Made by a program: the position numbers and the translations under genes. From Micromussa lordhowensis (lineage: Eukaryota > Cnidaria > Anthozoa > Scleractinia > Lobophylliidae), in NCBI GenBank assembly GCA_964020085.1, contig OZ026605.1:114701-178700 (forward strand): a stretch of DNA of 64,000 bases. The letters run 5' to 3'. Each line of letters begins with the position of its first letter. The first letter of the stretch is position 1. This document shows positions 46,237-58,035 of this stretch, piece after piece. The notes below the pieces were generated by a model. That model was given only the letters and a program-made list of their open reading frames with translations, made no database searches and was not told the origin of the DNA.

Positions 46237-48487
46237 TTGCTTTAATTGATTGAGGTTTAATGTCATACGCCGAAAAAAAAAAAAAGTCGGGGACTAATCC
46301 GAAAACTGTGACACTTTATTTTAGAATATAGCTGTTGCTTTTTGTAGAGCGAGCTCCTGTGTAAACTAATAAATTGGACAGGAAAGCCACGTCTTGTACG
46401 GCCAGTCTATTTGGAAACTAAGCGAAAACGAAAGCACTGTTTGATTATAGAACACTCCAGTTTAGTTGCTAGTAACTACGACGTCCAAATTTATAACGTC
46501 AAGCGTTGTTATCAGTTTCAAGTAGAAAATATCTTTACTTTTTACGACAATTTTATGGATAATCAATACTGCGGTCCAAAGAGATATGTAGTCAAGGTTT
46601 GGCACAAGTGTGTCTTAATAAATAATTCAGTAACAAAATAGGAAATAAATCATAATAAGAAAGCCCATTCACGTTGACACTGTGACATGTGTCAAAACTC
46701 CTAAACCAATCACTATGCGTGTGGATCTAGACTGGTTTTATGTTGACCCACTTTGACATATTTGATTCCGATATATTTCCCACTGTTCGCAAATAGGTTT
46801 CTGTTTTGTTTCTCATCATTTCTGATTTGCATTATCTGAGATTGAAAGTTTTTGTGAATACACCTGCCATGAGGGCACTTGACTAGATGTGAGGTCTTCA
46901 AAATGCCAATCCGGTTTCTGGCATATGATCGTTGTAAACTACAAAACACTGACGACAGCAATAAGAACTTTCCTTTGAAAAAACCGTGCGAATTATCATG
47001 TGCGCACGAACAAGATTTAGTTTTTATTCGTTACTCCCATGCGTCTTGAAGAAATATTTCGTATTTTTAAGTCATTTTAGAACCTTTCTTTCTTATACCT
47101 TAGTTTTTAAATTACCGCACCGTGAACGAAAAAAGTATGGCATGACAGCAACTTCAGTACCAAAGTTCACTCTTCATGTTTAATTAAGGCAATTTTAAGT
47201 GTTTTTTCTTAGGACTTTATGCAGAATTTGATTTTGGCCAAATTGGTTTTAACGACAAGTCTGTCAATTTACCTGACCAACTTATAATTAAGAGGAAATG
47301 AAGACTGGAAAAAATTGAGGTCAATTTCCGACCTCTCTCCCAAGCCCAGTCATTATTTCTTTTGTTATAATGGGAGGTTTATTTTCTTCGCTATGGTTGC
47401 ATTGGTTGTCAATGTATAAGGCCTCGATCACACTACACCAGAGGAATTTGAAAACGGAGGTTTCGTTCTGAAAACATATCAAATGTTTTCCGTCCACACT
47501 ACGCCGGAGAAATTTAAAAACGCGACAATCACCGATCATTTTGGATTTGTGCTTGCAAAAAAAACTCGGTCATGGAAATCACATGATTAATCGTGACGCC
47601 ATCGTTTTCGGAAAGCTCCGTTTTCAAAATGTTTTCCATCCGAAAAGCCGACGTTTTCCAATTCCTCCAGTTTGAGGAGCGTTTTCAAAAAGCTCCGTTT
47701 TCGTGACGGGTTAGTGTGGACCGTAGGCCTAACCGTAGAAATAAAGGTGCGTTTTAAAATTCCTCTTGCCTAGTGTGGACAGGGCCTAAAAACACCAAAT
47801 GTTCGAGGACATTTGGGTTTCTTTGGTGTACCAAAACCTACAGATTTCATTTCACATGATCGGCTGATTACACTCATAAAAGAACGAAAGACTGTCGGAA
47901 AGTTTTATTGTCTGTAGTAGGTTGTCAACGGAGAAACATATATTTTTTGTATTTTAATTTATACTGCATGGGTAACTTTCGGAGAATTGGAAGGAGGTTT
48001 CTGTCTTCTTACCAGACGATTAATTTGCAAATAAGTAGAAACTTTGACAAAATACACTACTAACATCAGAATTTTTTGAGATGTTTGCGGGGTTTTTTTT
48101 GCGCTCTCTTACTTATTCATCTGTTCAACACGATACATGTATCCCATTAAGAGGTTTAAATGGATTAGATATAATTTACAACTTAACGTTAAATATGTGA
48201 TAATTTTGATTGACTGACGAGTTTTGTCTGTAAACTGAGTCATATTTAATCTCAGTGTCTCTCTTCAAAAACGTATATACATCTCTGTAAGGTTTCAGTA
48301 ACTCTCCTCGAGTCTGCATGTAGCTGTTGAATTAGTCGTAATGTTTTCCTTGTAAAGAAGAACAACAAATAAAGTTCTTAATTAAACATCGTGGCCATAC
48401 GCCGGAGAGCATTTGCATAAGCGCGCATCTCATATCGCTGGCACGATGGCGGCGGTGCGAAATATCTTTTACACGAATGTTTCAGGA
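46237..48487. other. intergenic spacer with one MITE
   Basis: About 2.25 kb without a supported gene. It contains a full CCACACTA-family element (47419-47787) and the AATAAA at 46368-46373 that probably ends the upstream receptor transcript. Confidence 0.55.
47419..47787. repeat. CCACACTA-family element, copy 4 (longest)
   Basis: The ends are AGGCCTCGATCACACTACACC and CCTAGTGTGGACAGGGCCT. Internal blocks (ATCAAATGTTTTCCGTCCAC, ACTACGCCGGAGAAATTTAA, AAAGCTCCGTTTTCAAAATG) are shared with the 5.5 and 57.2-kb copies. No open frame. Confidence 0.8.
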
Positions 48488-49432
48488 TCACAACTTGTTA
48501 CACGACACTAATTTTAAAGTAGCGCGTCGGATGTCAGCCCTGTAGAAGGAATAGATAAATGGATTCACTGACGACTGCACGATAAAAAAGAAAATCGACA
48601 GCTTTTGAAGGAGCGCGTGCGGACTAACTGTCGTTATCACAGAGCGAATGTTAAAAGAGATTCTAGGAATCCAGGACACCACAAAAACAAACACGACGAC
48701 GGCACAAGCAATTGTCCCCTTCCATTTCCGAGCCATTTCTGTTTGGTTTTCTGCGCTGATAGTGTTGTCTGGATCTTTGGAATTTCCAAGGGCGAAAACC
48801 TGATTGACTTGTTTCCGAATGGTCAGCATGATTTTAATGTTTACCACAGAGATTGTTATGCACGGAATGAGGAGGACAACAATAAGAAGTATAACATTGT
48901 ACTTGCTATTGATCGCGCTGAGTTCGTTTCCAGTCATAGTGTGGTTCCAAAAGTTCCGGATCAGAGCCACGCAAAAGGACAGGCCCCAGATAATAATTAT
49001 GATGAAGATAGCCCTGCGCCTGGTCATCAACACGGGGTACTGCAAGGGCCGGTACACCGCTAAGGCGCGATCATAAGAGATCGCAAGGAGATTGTAAATA
49101 CTCGACGCCAGAGCGATGTCTTTCGAGCCTTCCATGAACCAACAGTACTTGCTCACAGGGTATTCCAAACAGCCAACACAGAACAGTGAATAACCCGGCA
49201 CCACAACTGCGGCCATAAGAATGTCAGTAATGGCCAAAGATGCGATAAACAGGTTCATCGGCTGCTGTCGAAGTCGAGGACGGGTTGTTATGGACAGGAA
49301 CACCGATACGTTGCCAAGCAGGGTGACTGCGCCAAAGGTGGTGTTAAGAACCATGAATGTTGTCTCTAGTTCCTGGTCGCAAGATGAACAATCAGTTGTG
49401 TTTGTCTCTGGAAATGACTTATTCACTGACAT
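48488..49432 (-). CDS. class A GPCR, cluster subfamily member 7 (DRA variant)
   Basis: A 314-residue receptor. The frame is open upstream to 49690 but has no ATG before 49432 (MSVNKSFPET), which I take as the start. Marks are GN in TM1, AITD in TM2, SWIPR in TM6 and NPFIY followed by SFYRADIRRA. The TM3 end is DRA (121-123), so the tyrosine of DRY is lost while Asp and Arg are kept. Signature residues are C15 and C18 (pre-TM1), C85 and C88 (FCVGC), C97, K104-D105 and RNFW in loop 2, with no loop-2 cysteine. N-glycosylation sites NKS and NTT are in the N-terminus. Loop 1 and TM3 resemble those of members 2, 8 and 9. The C-tail is very short. Confidence 0.9.
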   Translation of the reverse strand: MSVNKSFPETNTTDCSSCDQELETTFMVLNTTFGAVTLLGNVSVFLSITTRPRLRQQPMNLFIASLAITDILMAAVVVPGYSLFCVGCLEYPVSKYCWFMEGSKDIALASSIYNLLAISYDRALAVYRPLQYPVLMTRRRAIFIIIIIWGLSFCVALIRNFWNHTMTGNELSAINSKYNVILLIVVLLIPCITISVVNIKIMLTIRKQVNQVFALGNSKDPDNTISAENQTEMARKWKGTIACAVVVFVFVVSWIPRISFNIRSVITTVSPHALLQKLSIFFFIVQSSVNPFIYSFYRADIRRATLKLVSCNKL

Positions 49433-51020
49433 CTCCTTTTGACCGTCTTGTGATCTTGTCACAATTTGCACTTGTCCTTGAAGACGGCAAAGTTGATTTT
49501 TGACGAGATATATTCCCTTAAATTTGTGTAGTTGCAATCGGTTCGCACGATAACGAATTAATGTTGTACTGGTGAGGCCGACAAAATAGCGATGATCATA
49601 TTTTGAAGGCAAATTGGCGCGGAAGTATTCAACACCCTGTTTGATTGCTGGACAAGGTTCGCGAAGCTGGTTTCTGACGGCAAACAGCACTAGCGTATGT
49701 TTGGCGTAGCCTTGACTGTAGTTTGGGGGCGAAGGATGTTCAATTCTTTCAGATAAAAAAGTAATGACTTTGTTTCGATTATCGAGAACTCTCTTAGACG
49801 CATAACAACTGAACTGCTCTTAGCTTCTGAATGCACAGCTTTAAGTATTAAATCTAAAGATGTTGGCTTTTAATGGATATTTTTTCATATACAAATGATT
49901 TGCCAAATGGACTTCGCGAAACAAAGACTGCACCATAATAGAATAGAAAGGAAAGAAGATCAAAGACGGCCTCAATTAACTGCATGACGCATCTAAGTAT
50001 ATGGACGAACTAAATATCTTTAAATTGCACATAACCTTTTTTTAAATGTAATGCACTGCTTACGTGAAACTTATGATTTTTCCGACGCAACAAAACATTG
50101 AAAAAGTATTAGTATTTCGCAAACTTTTTGTTCGTTTTGAGCCACAACAGACACCCAGTCCTTGTAAAATACAAGATGGCAGCGTAATATAGGCTCTTAG
50201 CTTAGCTGACTAAAGAATTAATAAGAATGTTGCTGAATGTTACAAAGACCACTTAAACGTACTATTCGCTCTCAATCAAGTGTTTGTCTCAGTTTTCTCA
50301 ATAGCAATATAAATTTTGGCAAAAAAGTGGGAAACACTTAGAAAGTTCGATGCAATTTAAAGTGATTTCCGAGGAGAAAAGAAAAAATGAATAAGCGTGA
50401 TAAGAAACCAGGAAGGGTCAGAGAATGCTCGCTTGATTAAATAGAAATCTGCGGCACGTTGTCGAGGGTTGTTATAGTAACTATACTAATAATATAATAA
50501 TAAACAATATTTACAGAAGATATCACCAAGTTAACACTAAGTTAATTAGTGCGGTTCTCTATTTATCTGTCTACTAAATTTAATTTTGTACTTGATGGAG
50601 ATGGATTAAACTCCGGTCTTAAACTGGCGTACAGGCAACACCAACAAATTTACTTTGAGGGTTTAAATAAAAAAAATACATATTTTGAAAGCTTGGGTAC
50701 TAAATTTCGTATGTCAGTGAAAACAACACTGGACTGCATTCACGATGGAATCATATTAATGTATTTGGCTTACACAGCAATGCTTTTATTTTAAACATAC
50801 CGATATGTTAAGTTACTGTAGTTATTGTAAGTGAAAAACGATGGTGTAGTTATTTAAATGTTTAGAGCAAATAGCATTGTTGCTGTTATCTTTAGAAAAT
50901 GTCTCCTCTAAAAGTCTCATCCTGTTTCATGAAGCAATCTCCTTATGGAGTTTGTCACTGCGATAAATTAAGTAGCGTATTACTATAAGCAAGTCGTATT
51001 CTCGCGGGCCACTAACATTG

Positions 51021-51113
51021 GTAGCCGGCGCCTGCGAAAACAGACGTCCTTCGCTCCCGGGCCGAAACACTCGGGCCGGGAGCGAAGAAGGACAGCTGTT
51101 TTCGCAGGCTACA
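51021..51113. repeat. GC-rich fold-back hairpin
   Basis: Left arm blocks GTAGCC, CCTGCGAAAACAG, GTCCTTCGCTCCCGGGCC pair with right arm GGCCGGGAGCGAAG, AAGGAC, CTGTTTTCGCAGGCTAC around a centre near AAACACTC. Much richer in GC than its surroundings. Confidence 0.75.
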
Positions 51114-51247
51114 ACATGGCTGTTGAGCGAATATTTTCCCTTTCATGTACTTTCCGGTTTATTGTGTTTCTCTTATTTCTAAGAAAATATCGTTTGCTCG
51201 AGATCTTCTTGTACTGTACGTACCAAATTTTATTAACCATATGAAAA

Positions 51248-51395
51248 GTGGCCGGCAAAATTCAGCGCCCCTGATTTTTTAATCAAGAAGAGAAACTGTT
51301 GGATTTTTTTTCCAATTGGAAAATTATTTCCTTTCATGTTTTTGATGGAGATTTTCTTCAATTCACTACAAAATGTGGTAAATTTTGCCGGCTAC
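51248..51395. repeat. short element with 15-bp inverted ends
   Basis: GTGGCCGGCAAAATT on the left and AATTTTGCCGGCTAC on the right are inverted copies with one mismatch, 118 bp apart. MITE-like, non-coding. Confidence 0.5.
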
Positions 51396-53930
51396 TTATT
51401 ACTAATTTTTAGCATTTTGGATGACAAATCGAGGGCTCAGTGAACGGAGACAGTTCATCCCTCTTTTGCACTAGACGCAGAAAACAGCAGATATATAATT
51501 TATTTGGACAAATGTATGACTCCGCAGAATAAAGAAAGGGCCGAAATATCGACGTGAAACTTTCGGACCGACGCTCAGGATATTATATTCTCGTTACTGG
51601 TTGTCATATATTTCTTTTAATTTCAGTGATGGTAATTTCAGAATTTGACACTTATCCAGTTAACGATTTTCTCATGTCACCTGCCCTCTTGGAAATGGCT
51701 TGTGGCTGTGAGGAAAAATTGTTCATTTTAACGTGTAAATGTAACGTTTTTCGTATTACTCTATGGTCTTGAAGGCGAATTTAGTTTATCCTAGTCCAGT
51801 TCTGGCCGTCTCTTTGTCGTAGCGTAACGTTGCGAGACAGAGAGTGGGCCAGAACTCGAGACCAAGAAAGTAAGGAAGTAGTCCTCGACAAATTCCAAAC
51901 TCATTTAAATAAAACTTGTTTTTAGTTAGGGTAAAAACTTTCACATGACATTCCTGAAACCATTTTAACCTCCTAGGGCAACAAAACTTGATGAACAAAA
52001 AAACAAAGAAACCTGGGCCAGTTATTTCATATTGTATCCCGTGCAGATTATAATAATCCCACGAGTCATGTTGATGTCACGACCAAGGATTAACCAATGA
52101 GAATACACGTCAAGCAGACAGTGCTGGCTTGTGCCGAGTGATGGCCAGTCTGCAGGGAGAAACTGATTCTAAATCTGATGATAAATACGATTCACTTCAA
52201 GAAATGTTAACCTGTTCTTATCCGGCTAAAAGCAAGTAATGTTGTTCCTTCTCATTCAAAGCGAAAGTTTACCCAATATTACGTGAAGTCATCAATCACT
52301 GAATGACATAGGCGATCAGTTCCCAGTTCCCAAAGTATATTTCGCGTTCACCCTTGACTGAACACCTGCGTTTTAAATAGTTTAACCACTTACTAACCGA
52401 GAGTGAGGTCAGTACGGTAAGGCGTATGAGGCCGAACCTTCGAAGTTAATAAGTTGTTTATTATATGGCTTTTTGCATTGTCTTTGCAGGCCCGCAATCG
52501 GCCCGTGGGCGTTACGCGAGAATAACACCCTAGAGTTAGCCAATCAGAGCGCGCGTTATATCAGCTACAAACACAAGCCAGGTAATAATGATAAAATATT
52601 CTTCTTTAAAGTAATCACAACCCGGAAATAGCAGCAGCTCATCGAGGTAGGAAGTGACGCGCGAGAGAAGTAGGGATAGAAGCAAAATTCCAAAACAAAA
52701 AGGCAGGTACAAAAAAAAAAGAAAAAGAGGATTACAGCTACGGGCTATGGCAAACTTGCTTAAAGAAAGCAAGAAAAGAGACAAAAAAGCTAGGTGTGAA
52801 GACTAGCTTGTGGCGCTAGAATTTGGTGGATAGGTTTGGGTAAATATGATTGGTCGGTTGTTTCCAGAGGCAACCATTGACCAATCACAAGTCATGTACT
52901 CATGTGCTAAATATTTCGTAAAAAAGTTGCCAATGATTTCGAAATGATTGCACACTAACTAGGTATTTACGACAGATTACGCGAAGTAAAAATCCCGTAA
53001 TGAAAATAATATAAACGTTTTAACGTTACAATCATGGTGCGTGCTTGTTTCCAGTTTCGTCCCAAAAGACAACGAGAACTCTGAAGGGTCTCTTCAAGTT
53101 TATTGGTAATAATTGCAGTAATGATTACTCTGCGGTAGCATGCAGTGAGAAATGTACTTCAACATATGACATTTGCAGGTATCATTAGATCGTATCCTGT
53201 CTATTCAATAACCATTGCAATCGATCTTCATTGTTACACCGGGAAATTGTCGAACAGCAATATTTACGATTTTTCAAATTCAAGAGTCATAAATAGTTCT
53301 AGCTCCTTAAAGTTCTATAGCACAAGGGAGGGGTTCCGCAACTTTTTACCACTGTAATTTCAGGCCATTTGAATCTTACAAAATTCTTTATTTTTTATTT
53401 ATAAACACAATTTTTTTTTAATTACCTGAAGGCAAACATCCTTTCTCTCAATAAAGTCTCAGTCAGTAAATTGAAATTATTCCAGATGTTACGTTTTTTT
53501 AATGAGAAGCTTGTACAAAGTGAACGACAGTTTGAAGTTGTCGAAAGTACGTTGACGTATGCTGTTACCTACTGTCAACCAATATTTCGGGATGTATGTT
53601 AAAAAGCTGAATATACAAGCGTTATTTGCTCTCCCAACAACTGGGACGACTGGACAATCCTACGGTAAAGATCTGCAGCTACACATACCGGCTACTGTAT
53701 GAACTTTTCGCCGACAAAGGTATATTTTTTCTATGCACAGCATTCGCCTCGAATGATATTTAATGTAACGATACAGAGGTAAATCAATAATACTTTCGGG
53801 ATAGAGACATTATTCGATAAGGTTGTTGTGAAGTGCGTAGCAAAAGCCGAAGCTCATTGAAAACCTAAGTCGCTACCAAGGAAGGGTTGGAAGTTCTGTG
53901 GCAGTTTGTTTATACTTTTGAAAGCTCCAG

Positions 53931-55001
53931 ATGAATTTCTCGGTTTCTCGTTCACCGACCTTAGCTCCGGAAAACTTTATATCAACGCCGGGCGAAACAA
54001 TGCAGCCGCAAAATGAATCTGATTTTAAGACATCTCTTTGCGACCAACGTCTTGATGTTGTGTTTTGGGTTGTAAACGGTATCATTGGTGTAGTTATTTT
54101 ACTCGGGAACAGTTTTACGTGCACTGTGTTCTTATCAAGTTCTTACTTGAGGCGAAACTACATGAACATCTATTTGATCAGTCTGGGTGTCGCTGATATT
54201 TCAATGGCCGTGTTAGTGGTACCAGGCTTTGCCGCATTCTGCAGTGGCTGCACTTACAAATGGAGCGAGTACTGCTGGTTTTTTGGAGGCGCGAGAGATA
54301 TATCATTTCCCGCTACCGTCCTCAATGTACTAGCCATCACCTACGACAGATATACGGCCGTTATAAGACCGCTTCATTACGCATCCACGATGACAAATCG
54401 CAAAGTTTTCACCATCCTCCTTGCCGCCTGGGTCACACCCCTCATTGTCTCGTCCCTGAGAAATATTTGGTTTCATTCGTGGAGTGAAGAAGCAGTTAAG
54501 AACGCCGAGACAGTCTACAATGCAATCCTTGTTACAACCTTCGTTTTCTTGTCTCTTCCCGTGTTGTTCATTGTTAACCTTAAGATTATGAGGGCTATCA
54601 TGAGTCAGGGAAGTCGGATTCACGCAGATATGGTCGAACGCATGTGTTTCCAGTCTTTTACAAACAACACTAATACAAGACTTTCCACGAGGGAATTTCA
54701 AGGAAACGAACTTATAAGATATAATGCAGATTTATATGCGCAAAATCGGAGGAACACCTCACGAAGGAGAAAAGGAACTTTGTCTTGTGTTCTGGTTGTT
54801 TTAATTTTTGTTATTTCTTGGCTCCCGAGAGCTTTTCTAAATTTCTGCAGCCTTTCCGGCCGACGAGACTTAACGAGCCCTATGCTTGTAAAACTATCTT
54901 TGTTTTTTCTTTTCTTTCAGTCTTCCGTCAACCCTGCAATATATTGCTTTTTAAGGAATGATTTCCGCCAAACAGCTAGGCGGTTAATTAAATGGCGTTA
55001 A
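53931..55001 (+). CDS. class A GPCR, cluster subfamily member 8
   Basis: A 356-residue intronless receptor with an ATG start at 53931. The first seven residues contain the glycosylation site NFS, and a second (NES) follows. Marks are GN in TM1, GVAD in TM2, DRY at 139-141, SWLPR in TM6, and a TM7 with NPAIYCFLRNDFRQTA. Signature residues are C37 (TSLCDQ), C104 and C107 (FCSGC), C115, R122-D123 and RNIW in loop 2, with no loop-2 cysteine. Intracellular loop 3 is the longest in the cluster (about 65 residues), with FTNNTNTRLSTREF and NRRNTSRRRKGT, rich in possible phosphorylation sites. The tail is almost absent (ends IKWR). It is in tandem with member 9, which is its closest match in TM1-TM3. 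A tRNA-containing element begins 12 bp after the stop. Confidence 0.92.
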   Translation: MNFSVSRSPTLAPENFISTPGETMQPQNESDFKTSLCDQRLDVVFWVVNGIIGVVILLGNSFTCTVFLSSSYLRRNYMNIYLISLGVADISMAVLVVPGFAAFCSGCTYKWSEYCWFFGGARDISFPATVLNVLAITYDRYTAVIRPLHYASTMTNRKVFTILLAAWVTPLIVSSLRNIWFHSWSEEAVKNAETVYNAILVTTFVFLSLPVLFIVNLKIMRAIMSQGSRIHADMVERMCFQSFTNNTNTRLSTREFQGNELIRYNADLYAQNRRNTSRRRKGTLSCVLVVLIFVISWLPRAFLNFCSLSGRRDLTSPMLVKLSLFFLFFQSSVNPAIYCFLRNDFRQTARRLIKWR

Positions 55002-55012
55002 CTGTCAAAATC

Positions 55013-55040
55013 ATTGGAAAGAAGAAGCCTGAAAAAATCA

Positions 55041-55071
<31 letters not shown>

Positions 55072-55280
55072 GCGATACCGGTGCGATACTCTACCAACTG
55101 AGCTATGAGGCCACACATTGGGAGCGAGGTCAATTAATTGGTTCATATTTTCTCGTGAGGAGTGAAATGATGTGAAGGATATATGAAATAATTCATATTT
55201 GAACTGCGATTGTAATTGCAGTTGTAGATGAAAGGGAAGCGTTGAAGCCCTGATGTTTTTTCAGGCTTCTTCTTTCCAAT
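55013..55280. mobile_element. tRNA-containing repeat with ~40-bp terminal inverted repeats
   Basis: Left end 55013-55050 (ATTGGAAAGAAGAAGCCTG, ATCAGGGCTTCAAC) is the reverse complement of the right end 55241-55280, apart from a 2-base insertion. Between them lie a tRNA-like sequence on the minus strand and an AT-rich body with ATGATGTGAAGGATATATG and AATAATTCATATTTGAACTG. This looks like a tRNA-derived SINE family arranged as a head-to-head pair, the right copy lacking its tRNA head. Confidence 0.6.
55041..55112 (-). tRNA. tRNA-like sequence, anticodon position GGT (Thr?), probably a SINE head
   Basis: On the minus strand the A box (TAGCTCAGTTGGTAGAG) and B box (GGTTCGAATCC) are exact. The acceptor arms GGCCTCA and TGAAGCC pair except at one position. 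The T arm is perfect (ACGGG/CCCGT). The anticodon stem TCGCA/CGCGA has one mismatch, and the loop CCGGTAT lacks the universal U33, which argues against a working tRNA. It lies inside a repeated element, so a tRNA-derived SINE is the better reading. Confidence 0.55.
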
Positions 55281-57205
55281 TGTTTAAGTTGGAAAATTTT
55301 CTGCGGTTATCATTCTTCACTTTCAAAATCATTTTGTGTTGTGATTTGGCAGATCGATGTGAAAAAACTGAACTTTTTTGTTATTAATTAATCATATTGA
55401 GCAGACATTTTCGGTTGGTTTAGAAGGTGTGAAAAGCACTCGGACAGAATTAAGTCATTTAACTATTAGAGGACTAATAAAAGATAATTGCTTGAGAAGT
55501 TGAAAACATGTTCGTTGCTTTGTTCTTATTGTAAAGAAACATGCTGGATGAAGTCCCTCAGAATTGCCTTTAGAGTAAAATCAACAGTCTGATAACAGAA
55601 AGAGAAACTTAATTAATCATATTATTTTAAGGGTGTGTTTATACAAAACCAGGTGAAATACTTGAATGCCCAATGTCTGTATTTCGATGCAAAAGCTCTT
55701 CCTCTCGCTCCTAGGTTGTCCAAACCAAAAGGACATAAAGCGTACAAGAATCAGTGTCAAATCCACTTCACTCATGAGATTGATACTTTTCGCTTAATTT
55801 TCAAACCTATCAGTACTTCCCCGAAACGTAAGTTGTCTATTCTACCGGTCGTTGGCAATTTTGTCTACTTCAGCTAAAAAACCACTGTAATGATATTGAA
55901 AAGCTAGTGTTTGATTACGTCTGTCACTATCCACTGTTTATTCGTTGTATCATTCTGATGTACTGCTCTAAAGTAGCTACTTTGGTGACTGTGTCGCTTA
56001 CATTTTATTACGAGTTTAGGGCAGAGCACTTGTGCAACTAAGATGAAGAATTCTCGGAGCTCATTTGCTGTGGGATTTTCCAAATATTTCTTTCGGTGTC
56101 AGGCTATCCTCAAACAGAACATCAGTAATATAAAGACGCCGCATAAGTCCAGATAGCTAATAATGCCCAGAATTCAACGTTTCGGGTTATGTTATCTGTT
56201 AAACGTGGATTTTTTCACGGCAAATTGTTGTTTACCATAGGAATTCTCAGAAATCTAACAAGACTGCTCGAGCTTAACTTCTAAATCATACAAGAGACGA
56301 CATTAGATTTGTATTACAAGGAAAGTGGGGGTTCATTGGCCCAAGGCCACGTGGAGCCTTGGGCGGAATCAGAAAAGATGATTGCAGTCACTCTGAAAAA
56401 GAGTGATGTACTGGGCCAAGATTCTTCTGGGCCTAGTTAGAGAAAAGGACACAAGAAATACAATTAGGCGGGCAGAACACAAGAAATACAATTAGGCGGG
56501 CAGAACGTTTATAGAAATACCATAGTGATTTCAAGGTTAACTCCTGGTTAAAAACAGAGAAAAGATATAATTAACCCAATCATCTCTGAAGTTGCCTTAC
56601 ACCGCAATCTACAGGCTTCTCTCGAGAAAGAAACGCGCCAGAGATGTCTTCTCCCTGGAGTTTCCCGTATTCACTCTTGTTTTCTACAAGTTCTTTAAGC
56701 GTGGACCGTTGTCCTCTTTCGACTAATACTGATAACTCTGAATGCATTTAGCGTTTCTCTCAGATATATGGTAATATTTATAATAACGACATGAGTGTTT
56801 TACTGGAAAATACTCCTCGATACACCACTCTCGCAAAATTCAAACGAAACTACATCCGGGAGCTGAGTGGCGTATTTTTCATATCTTATATATTGTTGAC
56901 GTCATTTCCCGCTTTTTTACGGTTATTTGTGCAAACACTCATTTTCTGTAGAATAAAAAAAATTCACAGATGTTTGCCTTTGAAGATATGGATTTTACTT
57001 TCTTGTATTAAAAACAACAGTCCCTCGCTGCGTTCGATCGCAAAATATTGTTTTCCACTTGAAAGTAAAATTCAAATCTCCGCCCCGCCGTCTAATCTGA
57101 TTCTCTCTCACAAACTCCCCACACCCCCCCCCCCTCCCCCCAAAGTAATAAGTGCGCGTTCACGATGCAGGTCATCACTGTTTCAACGCGTTCGACAAAC
57201 TTCTT
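55281..57205. other. intergenic spacer, short tandem duplication only
   Basis: No supported gene. Features are a 28-bp tandem duplication at 56451-56506, a 9-bp-arm hairpin (GCCCAAGGC and GCCTTGGGC) near 56338-56363, and a C-rich run at 57122-57140. Confidence 0.5.
56451..56506 (+). repeat. 28-bp direct tandem duplication
   Basis: The unit ACAAGAAATACAATTAGGCG plus GGCAGAAC occurs twice back to back without a mismatch, so it is recent. Confidence 0.9.
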
Positions 57206-57552
57206 AGGCCCTGTCTACACTACGCTGGAGGAATTCGGAAACGGAGGATTCAATCTGAAAACGCATCAAATGATTTCCGCCCCCACATGACCGGAGGAAA
57301 CTACGCAACAATCACCGGTCATTTTGGATTTGTGTTTGAGGAAAACTCGGTTAGGGAAATCACATGCTGATTATCCTGACGCCATCGTTCTCGAAAAGCT
57401 CCGTTTTCAAAATGTTTTCCGTCCACATGAAATCGAAAAGCCGAAAAGCTCCGTTTTCGTGTCGGATTAGTGCGGACGGACGGAGGGAGGGCCTGACCGT
57501 AGAAATAAAGCTGCGTTTTCAGATTCCGGCCAGCGCAGCGTGGACGCGGACT
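57206..57552. repeat. CCACACTA-family element, copy 5
   Basis: Starts AGGCCCTGTCTACACTACGC. Contains ACGCATCAAATGATTTCCG, CAACAATCACCGGTCATTTT, GGATTTGTGTTTGAGG and CGAAAAGCTCCGTTTTCAAA. Ends GCGCAGCGTGGACGCGGACT, a degenerate inverted terminus. It is about 480 bp upstream of the next receptor gene. Confidence 0.75.
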
Positions 57553-58035
57553 GAAATCAAAACGTGACACGCACGAGGCACGTGGCTTGATTTATACACG
57601 TATTTCGGTCTGCAGATTAAAGCATTTCTTTTAATAAAGATTCACTGTCTGAGGTCTTATTATCCAGTAAATATCACAACGGGATTTTCAAAATTAAAGC
57701 TGTGATTGTCAAGTCAATCAATTGCACAGGCTTTCAAGAAGCTCTCATGCCCTTTGTGGACAAGGTAAGCATTTGAATTTACTTTCCACAATAAATACAT
57801 CTGATATTTACACTGTAACACTAAAAGCGACTTAAAACAGCTGCGGAAAACCCAACCTTGAAATTCTAAATGCTTTAATTGGACAAGCTTATCCGCTGCA
57901 ATAAACTCTCTTCTAGCTAATTGTCTCGGTGCATCCAAACGTAAATTAAATGAAGCTGTGCTCCTGGCAGACCGTTTGTTCAGTTATAAGAAGCTCACAG
58001 CGACTGCAGATTTCGATCTTTGCCGAAGCTCAGCA

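Larger units (their letters stand above)
49433..53930. other. long spacer between head-to-head receptor genes
   Basis: About 4.5 kb between divergent genes. No supported gene. It holds a GC-rich fold-back hairpin (51021-51113) and a short element with inverted GGCCGGCAAAATT ends (51248-51395). Confidence 0.5.

Noticed and set aside
48605..49063. 152-codon antisense frame over the 48.5-kb receptor
   Set aside because: An antisense shadow of the receptor coding sequence.
49433..49690. 86-codon open extension upstream of the 48.5-kb receptor ATG
   Set aside because: It contains no ATG (it begins at GTG), looks unlike any receptor N-terminus, and the ATG at 49432 gives the usual short glycosylated N-terminus.
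55041..55112. A functional tRNA-Thr gene
   Set aside because: No U33, mismatches in two stems, and its position inside an inverted-repeat element make a tRNA-derived repeat more likely. Kept as tRNA-like only.
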